A DNA stretch of 64,000 bases from Arenibacterium halophilum (GCF_005938225.1 NZ_VCPC01000002.1:806001-870000); one strand, 5' to 3'; positions 18,180-25,558 are shown, counted from the stretch's first letter. Notes: generated from the sequence alone by a model not told the origin. Numbers and translations are program-made.

Positions 18180-18754
18180 TGACAGCCGGTATCGGACACA
18201 ACAACGGCCCCGTGATGGAAGCGGGGCAGACCTATCGCGCCTATCAGTGGCGGCAGGCGCAGCGCGCCCTGATGCCCGAGGCGATTCCGCTGCAGATTGT
18301 TCGGATGCGGATGCGCCGCGCGACCGAACTGGGGATGAGTTACAAGGCCTATGCCAGCGTGCGCCGCACCAGCGGGCATGACATCCTTGGCCTGCTGTTT
18401 TCGTCGAATGCGCTGCGCATCATTGGCAATGGCGCCCGGATGCCGGAAGACGAACGCGCAAGGCTGGAGGCGGTGGTGAAAGCCAGCAAGCTGGCGATGG
18501 TGCATCGCCCCAATCACCCCGGCGTGGTGCTGGCCCAGAACCCCGAGCTGGATGCGACCGACGCCGCCCCGCTGTTCACCGACAGTTGGAGCGCCATGCG
18601 CGCGCGGCTGGAACAGTTCGTGCAGACCCAGCAGTTGCCGGGCAACCGCGTGCTGGTGGTGGGTGACGCGCCGCTGGAATCGGAATGGGCCACGGCCGCG
18701 CGGGCGGCAGGCTATCTGCCGGCGGATGCCTACTTCGCACAGCCCTTGCGCTAG
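18179..18754 (+). CDS. Uncharacterised protein in the riboflavin operon, IGHNNGP N-terminus
   Basis: 191 aa, no signal peptide or membrane segment. The N-terminus MTAGIGHNNGPVMEAG carries a GIGHNNGP motif that I recall from the starts of otherwise unrelated alphaproteobacterial proteins. The following region is basic and helical (QWRQAQRALMP, IVRMRMRRATELGMSYKAY). The C-terminal third (NRVLVVGDAPLESEWATAARAAGY) has the look of a small Rossmann-like fold. It is coupled to ribE by ATGA, with ribBX 90 nt after it. Function unknown; operon position suggests, but does not show, a link to flavin metabolism. Confidence 0.7.
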   Translation: MTAGIGHNNGPVMEAGQTYRAYQWRQAQRALMPEAIPLQIVRMRMRRATELGMSYKAYASVRRTSGHDILGLLFSSNALRIIGNGARMPEDERARLEAVVKASKLAMVHRPNHPGVVLAQNPELDATDAAPLFTDSWSAMRARLEQFVQTQQLPGNRVLVVGDAPLESEWATAARAAGYLPADAYFAQPLR

Positions 18755-18844
18755 AACGCGAAGAAAACGCGGCGCGCTTCGTCTGGTAATGCGCGCCGGT
18801 TGCGGCTATCTGCTTGGCAAACGTACCAAGGAAAGCTGCCGTTC

Positions 18845-19966
18845 ATGAGCTTTGAGACACCCGGCCCCGTCGAAGCGGGTCTGAGCGATGCGATTTCACC
18901 GATCACCGACATCATCGCGGCGGCCCGCCGTGGCGAGATGTTCATTCTGGTCGATCACGAAGACCGCGAGAACGAAGGCGATCTGGTGATCGCGGCGGAA
19001 TTCGCCGATGCCAAGGCGATCAACTTCATGGCGACGCATGGGCGCGGGCTGATCTGTCTGCCCATGACGGCCGAACGGGTCGACCGGCTGGGCCTGCCGA
19101 TGATGGCGGTCAACAACTCGTCGCGGCATGAAACGCCGTTCACCGTGTCGATCGAGGCGCGCGAAGGCGTGAGCACCGGCATCTCTGCCGCCGACCGCGC
19201 GCTGACCATCGCCACAGCGATCAATGAACAGAATACGATGGCCAGCCTTGCGACGCCGGGCCATATCTTCCCGCTGCGCGCGCGCCGCGGTGGCGTGCTT
19301 GTGCGCGCCGGCCATACCGAGGCAGCGGTGGATATCGCCCGCCTTGCCGGGTTGAAGCCCGCCGGTGTGATCTGCGAGATCATGCGCGAAGACGGCACCA
19401 TGGCGCGGCTGCCCGATCTGGTTGAATTTGCCAAGCAGCATGGCCTGCTGATCGGCACGATTTCCGATCTGATCGCCTATCGCAGCCGCAACGATAACCT
19501 TGTCGACGAAACCGGCCGCGAAACGGTCGTGTCTGAATTCGGTGGCGAATGGGATATGCGGCTGTTCACCGACCAAACCCACAACATCGAACACGTCGTG
19601 CTGATCAAGGGCGACATCACCACGCCCGAGCCGGTGCTGACCCGGACGCACGCCATGCACGAAGCCTCGGACATTCTGGGTATCGGGCAGAAATCGGCGC
19701 GCGAGTTGCCCCGCGCGATGGAGATCATCGCCGAGGAGGGGCGCGGTGTCGTCTGCCTGTTCCGCCAACCGCGCCGCACGCTTTACGCGCAGGACGAAGA
19801 GGGCGTGCGCACGATCAAGCATACCGGCCTTGGCGCGCAGATCCTGTCGAAACTTGGCGTCCATAAATTGGTGCTACTGACGGATTCGCCCGAAACCCGC
19901 TATGTCGGGCTTGACGCCTATGACATCACCATCGCCGGCACCCGCCGCATCCTGTCCGGAGACTGA
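18845..19966 (+). CDS. ribB: 3,4-dihydroxy-2-butanone 4-phosphate synthase with degenerate GTP cyclohydrolase II-like domain (RibBX-type)
   Basis: 373 aa. The N-terminal half is a complete RibB domain (FILVDHEDRENEGDLVIAAE; THGRGLICLPM; RRGGVLVRAGHTEAAVD), which makes the four-carbon unit of riboflavin from ribulose 5-phosphate. The C-terminal half aligns with GTP cyclohydrolase II but lacks its zinc ligands: where RibA has Cys in the HSECLTGD and CDCG motifs, this protein reads RTHAMHEASDILGIG and KSARELP. It should therefore not open GTP, and a separate RibA is expected elsewhere. ATG 18845 was preferred to the open frame at 18800. Confidence 0.9.
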   Translation: MSFETPGPVEAGLSDAISPITDIIAAARRGEMFILVDHEDRENEGDLVIAAEFADAKAINFMATHGRGLICLPMTAERVDRLGLPMMAVNNSSRHETPFTVSIEAREGVSTGISAADRALTIATAINEQNTMASLATPGHIFPLRARRGGVLVRAGHTEAAVDIARLAGLKPAGVICEIMREDGTMARLPDLVEFAKQHGLLIGTISDLIAYRSRNDNLVDETGRETVVSEFGGEWDMRLFTDQTHNIEHVVLIKGDITTPEPVLTRTHAMHEASDILGIGQKSARELPRAMEIIAEEGRGVVCLFRQPRRTLYAQDEEGVRTIKHTGLGAQILSKLGVHKLVLLTDSPETRYVGLDAYDITIAGTRRILSGD

Positions 19967-19967
19967 C

Positions 19968-20519
19968 ATGGCCCAAAGCGAAACCCACTATTCCCTGCCG
20001 CGCCCCGAATTCGATGCGCCGGTAAAGCTGTTGATCGTCGTCGCGCCCTATTACAAGGACATCGCCGACCAGCTGGTGGCGGGCGCCAAGGCGGAAATTG
20101 AAGCCGCGGGCGGCACTTGGGATCTGGTCGAGGTGCCCGGCGCGCTGGAAGTGCCCAGCGCCATAGCGCTGGCCGACCGGCTGTCGAATTTTGACGGCTA
20201 TGTCGCGCTTGGCTGCGTGATCCGGGGCGAGACGACGCACTACGACACGGTCTGCAATGATTCCAGCCGCGCGCTGCAATTGATGGGGTTGCAGGGTCTG
20301 GCGATCGGCAACGGCATCCTGACCGTGGAAAACCGCAAACAGGCCGAGGTGCGCGCCGAAGCGGCTGGCCAGAACAAGGGCGGCGGCGCGGCGGCGGCGG
20401 CCTTGCATCTGATCGCACTCGCCCGTAAGTGGGGCGCCCAGCGCAAGGGCATCGGGTTCAAACCCGAGTCCGGCAGCTATCGGATTGCAGGCGACGACAA
20501 CGGAACCCCCACAGCATGA
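19968..20519 (+). CDS. ribH: 6,7-dimethyl-8-ribityllumazine synthase
   Basis: 183 aa. Joins the ribityl-pyrimidine and the RibB product to lumazine, the substrate of RibE; forms icosahedral or smaller shells. Motifs: VPGALEVPSAIA, ALGCVIRGETTHYDTVCND and GILTVENRKQAEVRA. Begins 1 nt after the ribBX stop and overlaps nusB by ATGA (20516-20519). Confidence 0.95.
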   Translation: MAQSETHYSLPRPEFDAPVKLLIVVAPYYKDIADQLVAGAKAEIEAAGGTWDLVEVPGALEVPSAIALADRLSNFDGYVALGCVIRGETTHYDTVCNDSSRALQLMGLQGLAIGNGILTVENRKQAEVRAEAAGQNKGGGAAAAALHLIALARKWGAQRKGIGFKPESGSYRIAGDDNGTPTA

Positions 20520-20995
20520 CCAGCGACGCGCCCGTTTCGGGCAACCAGAAACGCAAGATGAAATCGGCGGCGCGGCTGTATGCCGTGCAGGCGCTGTTCC
20601 AGATGGAAGCCGCGCAGCAATCCACCACATCGGTGGTGCGCGAATTCCTCGATCACCGGTTCGGCGCCACCTATGACGGCGACGAGATGGCCGAGGGCGA
20701 TGCCGATCTGTTCCGCGACTTGATCGAACAGGCGGTGAACCATCAGGCGAAGATCGACCAGATGACCGACCGGGCGTTGGTGGCGAAATGGCCGATCGAC
20801 CGGATCGACCCGACACTGCGCGCGCTGTTCCGCGCCTCGGGGGCCGAAATCGTACTGGCGCAAACGCCGCCCAAGGTGGTGATTTCCGAATTCGTCGATG
20901 TGGCGCGCGCCTTCTTCCCTGAAGGGCGCGAACCGAAATTCGTGAACGCGGTACTGGATCACATGGCCCGCGAGGCCCGGCCCGAGGCGTTTTAA
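20516..20995 (+). CDS. nusB: Transcription antitermination factor NusB
   Basis: 159 aa, all-helical RNA-binding factor acting with NusE at boxA in rRNA antitermination. Motifs: KSAARLYAVQALFQMEA near the start, WPIDRIDPTLRALFRASGAEIV, and PKVVISEFVDVARAFFPEGREPKFVNAVLD. The ribH-nusB order is classical. The start is coupled to ribH by ATGA; the frame is open upstream but only within ribH. Confidence 0.95.
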   Translation: MTSDAPVSGNQKRKMKSAARLYAVQALFQMEAAQQSTTSVVREFLDHRFGATYDGDEMAEGDADLFRDLIEQAVNHQAKIDQMTDRALVAKWPIDRIDPTLRALFRASGAEIVLAQTPPKVVISEFVDVARAFFPEGREPKFVNAVLDHMAREARPEAF

Positions 20996-21017
20996 GCCCA
21001 CGCTACAGCGCGTGGGC
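20996..21017. terminator. Bidirectional hairpin between nusB and the anti-sigma gene
   Basis: GCCCACGC (20996-21003), loop tacagc, GCGTGGGC (21010-21017). It begins right after the nusB TAA and covers the stop and last codons of the convergent anti-sigma gene, so it may serve both transcripts. Confidence 0.5.
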
Positions 21018-21683
21018 AGTTCCTAATGCCAATACATCGCCCGTGGGCGCGCCGGAGGTGGAGCCGCCAACCGGTTCGTCGCTGATCGCCAGTGTCAGAC
21101 CCTCGGGCGCGCGCAGGTGGTCGGGCAGGGCAATGGTGGCCTGCGCGCTCTCGGGCAGCACGCCCAGGGATTGTGGCGGCTGATCGCCCTGAATCGCCCA
21201 CAACTCCAACACGCGGCCCGGCCGCGCGGCACCTTCAACGCGGGTCAGGCGCAGGCTGCCGTCTGACGGTTCATACACCGCAAGGATCTGCGGCGCGCCG
21301 GCCTCGCCTGCCAGATGCGATACATAGCCAACGCCCGGGTCTGGCCCGACCAGCGATTGGACGCCCAGAAAGGCCGCCAACGCCAGGGCGGCCAGGCTGA
21401 CCCCTTGCCACAGCCACAAAGCCTGCCACCAAGGCCGACGCGGGGCCGGCTCGCCGAACAGGCGGGCGATCAAGGCTTTCTTCACCGCCGCACGCGGTGC
21501 GCGTTCGGGGAACTCGTGGTTCATCTGCGCAAAATGCTGCACCCATGTCAGAACCCGCCCGCGCAGTACAGGATCGCGGGCAAGCGCCGCCTCGAATGCG
21601 GCCTCTTCCGACGGCTCAAGCAGGCGCAGCACGTATTCGGCGCTTTGCATGTCGTGTTCTTCTGGGGTGGCGGACTCTGTCAT
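21003..21683 (-). CDS. Anti-sigma factor, RskA-like
   Basis: 226 aa, single-pass membrane protein. The N-terminal cytoplasmic anti-sigma part (SAEYVLRLLEPSEEAAFEAAL) is followed by a TM helix at about residues 92-112 (LWQGVSLAALALAAFLGVQSL). The periplasmic domain has VLELWAIQGDQPPQSLGVLP and TLAISDEPVGGSTSGAPTG, typical of anti-sigma-K factors. It overlaps the ECF sigma gene by ATGA, the standard arrangement for a cognate pair. The inducing signal is not evident. Confidence 0.85.
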   Translation of the reverse strand: MTESATPEEHDMQSAEYVLRLLEPSEEAAFEAALARDPVLRGRVLTWVQHFAQMNHEFPERAPRAAVKKALIARLFGEPAPRRPWWQALWLWQGVSLAALALAAFLGVQSLVGPDPGVGYVSHLAGEAGAPQILAVYEPSDGSLRLTRVEGAARPGRVLELWAIQGDQPPQSLGVLPESAQATIALPDHLRAPEGLTLAISDEPVGGSTSGAPTGDVLALGTAHAL

Positions 21684-22180
21684 CGCTGCATACAGGCCTG
21701 AAGCGCGATAAGAGATCGCCGCAGCCAGGTACGCACTGTGTTCAGCGGTACACTCAGCTTGTCGGCCAGCTCCGCATAGCTCAGCCCCTCAAGGTAAGCC
21801 CCTCGCACGGCGGCGGCGCGCGTGTCGTCCAGCTCGCGCAGGCAGGCCACGATCCGCTCGGCTTCCGACCGCGCAACGGCATTGGCTTCGGGGGTGGGGG
21901 CGCTGTCGGCAACGTGCTCGATCACGTCGTCCGACCCGGCCGCACGGCGCCGCCGCAGGCGGTCAATGGCGGTATTCCGTGCAATTGTGATCAGCCATGT
22001 CATCGGGCTCATCCCGTTCGAGCGATAGCGGTCAGCATTGCGCCAGACCTTCATGAAACTTTCCTGCAAGGCATCCTCGGCACTTGCGCGGTTATTCAAG
22101 ATACGCAGGCACACCCCGAAAAGTTTCGCCGAGGTGGCGTCATAGAGACGGGAAAACGCCACGCGGTCGCCAAGTGCCAC
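21680..22180 (-). CDS. ECF-family RNA polymerase sigma factor
   Basis: 166 aa from the GTG at 22180. Region 2: LYDATSAKLFGVCLRILNN, AEDALQESFMKVWRNADRY and MTWLITIARNTAIDRLRRRR. Region 4: LEGLSYAELADKLSVPLNTVRTWLRRSL. The frame stays open upstream of the GTG with plausible protein (ADTAKLEDWIARV) but offers no ATG, so the true N-terminus may be about 10-25 residues longer, from a rare start. It is paired with the RskA-like anti-sigma. An ECF-like promoter motif lies upstream. Confidence 0.85.
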   Translation of the reverse strand: MALGDRVAFSRLYDATSAKLFGVCLRILNNRASAEDALQESFMKVWRNADRYRSNGMSPMTWLITIARNTAIDRLRRRRAAGSDDVIEHVADSAPTPEANAVARSEAERIVACLRELDDTRAAAVRGAYLEGLSYAELADKLSVPLNTVRTWLRRSLIALQACMQR

Positions 22181-22278
22181 ACGCGCGATCCAGTCTTCCA
22201 GTTTTGCAGTGTCGGCCAGCCCCGCGATGATCGCCCCCGGTCCGGGCGCTTTGCGGCCCGCGTTGAAATTCCAGCTTC

Positions 22279-22305
22279 AACCTAGCCAACCCGCAGGCAG
22301 TTTCA
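22279..22305 (-). promoter_or_regulatory. Candidate ECF-type promoter of the sigma/anti-sigma operon
   Basis: On the minus strand TGAAAC (22305-22300) and TAGGTT (22284-22279) are 15 nt apart. A GAAAC-containing -35 is common for ECF sigma promoters, so autoregulation is plausible. The evidence is motif only. Confidence 0.3.
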
Positions 22306-22380
22306 AAACAAAATTAACGATTACGCAGGGAGTGAAGTGGCGGGACCACCAGTCAACCGTGTGGTTTTGATTCCCGAGGA

Positions 22381-22412
22381 CCTGTATATACAGGTGGGCG
22401 CCAGGTACCTGG
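22381..22412. other. Two adjacent perfect palindromes in a 440-bp gene-free stretch
   Basis: CCTGTATATACAGG (22381-22394, 14 bp) and CCAGGTACCTGG (22401-22412, 12 bp) are perfect palindromes 6 bp apart. They lie in the gap between the ECF sigma gene and mmcB (22181-22622), which holds no supportable ORF. These could be protein-binding sites or stems of a small RNA. The rest of the gap contains the ECF-like promoter motif and the LexA box. Confidence 0.45.
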
Positions 22413-22596
22413 ACCAGGATCCAGACAGAGCCAGCTCCCTCGGATTTGCTTAAGGCCACCGGAATGCAACCGTTCACAAGAAGGGCAGAACCCGCCACGC
22501 CCTGAGATAGGCCGGGCCGGGCGTCGGGGCAAGGGGGATCGCGGCAAATCTTTGCCGCGCGGCAGGGAAGGGTGGACCGTCGCGGGGTTGATTTTT

Positions 22597-22611
22597 GTTC
22601 ACCTATTGTTC
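22597..22611 (+). promoter_or_regulatory. LexA (SOS) box upstream of mmcB
   Basis: GTTC (22597-22600), acctatt, GTTC (22608-22611) exactly matches the alphaproteobacterial LexA operator GTTC-N7-GTTC. It ends 11 nt before the mmcB ATG, where a bound repressor would block transcription start or elongation. Confidence 0.8.
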
Positions 22612-22622
22612 ATGCTTGACCT

Positions 22623-23099
22623 ATGACCCTGGCCTTCACAGAACCACCCAGTCCGAAACCCGGCCAGTTGCTGGCCCGAGGCGTCTGCCGGATGCTGGCG
22701 GCGCATGGCTTCGTCACGGTCGAGGAAATGGTGCCAAGCCGCGGCCTGCGGGTGGATGTGATGGCGCTTGGCCCCAAGGGCGAGATCTGGATTGTCGAAT
22801 GCAAATCCTGCCGCGCTGATTTCCAGGGAGACGCGAAATGGCATGGCTACCTGGAGTGGTGCGACAGGTACTTCTGGGCCGTGGATCAGGAATTTCCGAC
22901 CGATCTGTTGCCCGACACCAGCGGGCTGATCGTGGCCGACGCCTATGACGGCGAGATCCTCCGCATGGCGCCCGAGACGAAACTCGCCCCGGCCCGCCGC
23001 AAGGTGATGATCCAAAAATTCGCCACCCACGCTGCGCGTCGCCTTCAGGCGCTGCGCGATCCCGGCGTGGCTGCAATCTACGGACCGGACCCGGCCTAA
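22623..23099 (+). CDS. mmcB: MmcB-family DNA repair protein
   Basis: 158 aa. The family is named for mitomycin C sensitivity in Caulobacter, where the gene belongs to the SOS regulon. The core has a PD-(D/E)xK nuclease-like arrangement: VDVMALGPKGEIWIVECKSC (Asp, then Glu-x-Lys at about residues 41-59), preceded by a GVCRMLAAHGFVTVEEM helix. The exact LexA box immediately upstream supports the call. It converges on the small gene at 23106-23294. Confidence 0.88.
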   Translation: MTLAFTEPPSPKPGQLLARGVCRMLAAHGFVTVEEMVPSRGLRVDVMALGPKGEIWIVECKSCRADFQGDAKWHGYLEWCDRYFWAVDQEFPTDLLPDTSGLIVADAYDGEILRMAPETKLAPARRKVMIQKFATHAARRLQALRDPGVAAIYGPDPA

Positions 23100-23105
23100 G
23101 ACGCC

Positions 23106-23294
23106 TTAGCGTTTGACCGATTGTGCCGCCTTCGCGGCAGCCCTGATTTCCTCGGCAATTTCCTCGGCTTCCTCGGGGTCGAAGTCCATCGGAATCTCGA
23201 CGCCCTGAGCCTCGACAAAAATGCGGACCATGCCCGAGTCGGTCGGCCCGATCTGAAGGTTCGCCTCGACGTCGCGCTGTGTATTAATGCCCAT
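23106..23294 (-). CDS. Small conserved protein (DUF6324-like)
   Basis: 62 aa. MGINTQRDVEANLQIGPTD and an acidic helical C-terminus (DPEEAEEIAEEIRAAAKAA) match a small Rhodobacteraceae family that I recall as DUF6324. No membrane segment, no known function. The ribosome site is GGAGACA, just upstream of the ATG. It is convergent with mmcB and divergent from the acetyltransferase. Confidence 0.72.
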   Translation of the reverse strand: MGINTQRDVEANLQIGPTDSGMVRIFVEAQGVEIPMDFDPEEAEEIAEEIRAAAKAAQSVKR

Positions 23295-23360
23295 GATCTG
23301 TCTCCGTGAAGAAGACCTGTGCTAGCTTGGACCACGTTGGGAATCAAGGGAGGAAACCGG

Positions 23361-23858
23361 ATGGCCGACACGCCCGGCGACGCGCTGCACCTGAGGCGAT
23401 TCCGGCCCGAAGACGCCGCATGGCTGATCGAACGTCACGACACTCTGTATCGGCGCGACGAAGGGTTCGATGCCAGCTTTGGCGAATTGGTGGCGAAGAT
23501 TATCAACGATTTCCTTGCCGAACACGACGCGACGCGTGAAGCCGGTTGGGTCGCCGAAGAAAACGGCCAACGCCTTGGCAGCATCTTCTGCGTCTCGGCG
23601 GAAAAGACAACGGCCAAGCTGCGCCTGTTTCTGCTGGACCCGGGCGCACGCGGCAAAGGGCTTGGCAAGCATATGTTGCGCCATTGCATGGCGTTCGCCC
23701 GTGCAGCCGGTTATCGCGACATGGTTCTCTGGACCCATGAAAGCCACCGCGCGGCCTGCGCGCTTTATGCGGCAACAGGCTGGCAGTTGATCGAGAGCCG
23801 TCCGGTCCATTCTTTCGGAGTCGATCTCGTGGAGCAGAACTGGACGATCACCCTCTAG
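23361..23858 (+). CDS. GNAT-family N-acetyltransferase
   Basis: 165 aa from ATG 23361, preceded by GGGAGG at 23349-23354. The acetyl-CoA binding motif FLLDPGARGKGLGKHMLRHCMAFARAAGY (motif A, R-G-x-G-L-G) is at about residues 90-118, and the C-terminal LYAATGWQLIESRPVHSFG completes the fold. The central RREGFDASFGELV-like region is reminiscent of GNAT domains fused to MarR regulators, but no HTH is present here. Substrate unknown. Confidence 0.85.
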   Translation: MADTPGDALHLRRFRPEDAAWLIERHDTLYRRDEGFDASFGELVAKIINDFLAEHDATREAGWVAEENGQRLGSIFCVSAEKTTAKLRLFLLDPGARGKGLGKHMLRHCMAFARAAGYRDMVLWTHESHRAACALYAATGWQLIESRPVHSFGVDLVEQNWTITL

Positions 23859-23948
23859 GCCGCTTTATTTCGATCAAACAGTTTGTCGGGAAAACTCCGG
23901 CAAGACCCCTTGCATTCATTTCGGCCCTTGGGTACATCCGCCGCCAGT

Positions 23949-24025
23949 GCCGCCTTAGCTCAGTTGGTTAGAGCGCTGGATTGTGGATCCAGAGGTCCCC
24001 TGTTCAAGCCAGGGAGGCGGTACCA
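23949..24025 (+). tRNA. tRNA-His (anticodon GTG)
   Basis: 77 nt including encoded CCA. Acceptor GCCGCCT pairs with AGGCGGT (first pair G1-U72), D arm GCTC...GAGC, anticodon arm CTGGA-TTGTGGA-TCCAG with GTG at 34-36, variable loop AGGTC, T arm CCCTG-TTCAAGC-CAGGG. Position 73 is A and the base before G1 is T. This tRNA-His therefore lacks the usual G-1:C73 pair, which is known for a clade of alphaproteobacteria. Confidence 0.95.
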
Positions 24026-24080
24026 TCTTCCAAGAGTTGGCTTGAAGGCAATTGCGTTCCGGTTGCTTTACAACGTCGCC

Positions 24081-24137
24081 GGGGGCTCTGCCCCCGTCCC
24101 TGCGGGACTCCCCCGGAGTATTTGCGGAATAATGAAG
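24081..24137 (-). repeat. Dispersed palindromic repeat, copy 1
   Basis: Minus-strand copy of a 43-nt core also found at 43716-43758 and 61293-61335. The core runs from AAATACTCCGGGGG through a small stem (GTCCC-GCA-GGGAC) to a larger one (GGGGGC-AGA-GCCCCC). Weaker similarity (TGAA) extends about 14 nt further at the AAATACT end. It lies between tRNA-His and the DUF6476-like gene. Confidence 0.8.
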
Positions 24138-24185
24138 TGGGAAAGGTCCCTGCTTCTTTGGGCTCTAAATATCCCCGCCGGAGGC

Positions 24186-24204
24186 TATCGCGCGAAGCGC
24201 GATA
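24186..24204 (-). terminator. Hairpin after the DUF6476-like gene
   Basis: TATCGCGC (24186-24193), loop gaa, GCGCGATA (24197-24204): a perfect 8-bp stem 18 nt beyond the stop codon of the minus-strand gene at 24223. No T-run. Confidence 0.45.
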
Positions 24205-24222
24205 AATGCGCAACGGCGGACC

Positions 24223-24525
24223 CTAGTTCGCGACGTCGATGGTTTGGATCATCTGGCCGTCCGCGCGGCTGAAGATCAGGATGCGTCGCCCCTTATCGGT
24301 GACGACGGCATACCAGTCGGGGGTCATGGTGAAGGCCTCGGCGGTGATGCCACCCGGCAGGGAGATCGTGTCAGGAACGACTTGGCGCTGTGTCGAGAAA
24401 CGGATGACAAGCAGGGCCACGATAAGTAAAAGCCCGCCAATCATCACAGCCGTCAGCACGGTTACAAGGCGCCGGAGAAACCGCAGGTTTGCCGGTTCGG
24501 GCGCGTCATTCAGGGGATCGTTCAT
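24223..24525 (-). CDS. Small single-TM protein (DUF6476-like)
   Basis: 100 aa from the ATG at 24525. A short cytoplasmic N-terminus (MNDPLNDAPEPANLRFLRRL) precedes one TM helix (VTVLTAVMIGGLLLIVALLVI, about residues 21-41). A C-terminal beta-rich domain follows (ISLPGGITAEAFTMTPDWYA, GRRILIFSRADGQMIQTI). I recall the family as DUF6476, function unknown. The open frame to 24876 is antisense to the pseudouridine synthase gene and is not used. Its start codon overlaps that of the divergent gene by 2 nt. Confidence 0.75.
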   Translation of the reverse strand: MNDPLNDAPEPANLRFLRRLVTVLTAVMIGGLLLIVALLVIRFSTQRQVVPDTISLPGGITAEAFTMTPDWYAVVTDKGRRILIFSRADGQMIQTIDVAN

Positions 24526-25558
24526 GGCGCTTCGCCTTGTGGAATTCAGTATCGCGGATAATCCGCCGTCGCGTCTTGATAAGGCGCTTTCGCGGGATGT
24601 GCCAGACGATGCGGCGTTGTCCCGGTCTCGGCTGGCGCGGTTGATCGCAGAGGGCGCGGTGTCCGTGGATGGCTCGGTTGTAACCGATACGCGGGCCCCG
24701 GTTGCAGAGGGGGCCGCCATTGCGATCACGGTACAAGAGGCCGAGGACAGCCATATCGCCCCGGAACCGATTCCCCTGACAATTGTCCACGAGGATGACG
24801 ATCTTCTGGTGGTGGACAAGCCCGTTGGCATGGTGGTGCACCCGGCACCGGGCAGCCCATCGGGAACGCTGGTCAACGCGTTGCTCCATCATTTTGGCGG
24901 CGACCTGTCTGGCGTGGGTGGGGTGCGCCGGCCGGGCATTGTGCACCGGATCGACAAGGATACGTCGGGTCTGTTGGTCGTGGCCAAGAGCGATGCGGCG
25001 CATCACGGCCTGGCGGCGCAATTCGCGCGCCATACGGTCGAACGCTATTATCGCGCCTTCTGTTACGGGATTCCCGATGCGGGGGATGCGCGGTTGCGCG
25101 GCGTGCGCGGTGTCGGGTTCGAGCCGGGCAATATCCTGCGCATCACCTCGCAACTGGCACGGCACAGAACCGACCGGCAGCGGCAGGCCGTTGTATTTCA
25201 GGGCGGACGCCACGCCGTGACCCGGGCGCGGGTGGTCGATACGTTTGGCACGCCGCCGTGCCTGGCCGAGGTGGAGTGCTGGCTGGAAACCGGGCGCACG
25301 CATCAGATTCGCGTGCATCTGGCCCACGCCGGCCACGCGTTGATCGGCGATCCGGTTTATGGCGGCCGTCGCAAAGTGCCCGCGCGGGCGTTGTCCAAGG
25401 CCGGGCAGGCCGCGGTGCAGCAGTTTCCGCGGCAGGCGCTGCATGCGGCCGTTCTGGGCTTTCACCATCCGGTGACCGGGGATGCGTTACGCTTCGAGTC
25501 GCTGCTGCCAGATGATATGGTGGCTCTGCGGGATGACCTGGCCCTGTCTCACGATTGA
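24524..25558 (+). CDS. RluA-family rRNA pseudouridine synthase (RluD-like)
   Basis: 344 aa from ATG 24524. N-terminal S4 RNA-binding domain (SRLDKALSRDVPDDAALSRSRLARLI...VSVDG), then the catalytic domain. LLVVDKPVGMVVHPAPG (about residue 96) and GIVHRIDKDTSGLLVVAKS (about residue 140) hold the RxD catalytic Asp, and ETGRTHQIRVHLAHAGHALIGD is the third family motif. RluD acts on 23S rRNA helix 69; assignment to RluD rather than another RluA member is from length and the S4 domain. Confidence 0.9.
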   Translation: MALRLVEFSIADNPPSRLDKALSRDVPDDAALSRSRLARLIAEGAVSVDGSVVTDTRAPVAEGAAIAITVQEAEDSHIAPEPIPLTIVHEDDDLLVVDKPVGMVVHPAPGSPSGTLVNALLHHFGGDLSGVGGVRRPGIVHRIDKDTSGLLVVAKSDAAHHGLAAQFARHTVERYYRAFCYGIPDAGDARLRGVRGVGFEPGNILRITSQLARHRTDRQRQAVVFQGGRHAVTRARVVDTFGTPPCLAEVECWLETGRTHQIRVHLAHAGHALIGDPVYGGRRKVPARALSKAGQAAVQQFPRQALHAAVLGFHHPVTGDALRFESLLPDDMVALRDDLALSHD

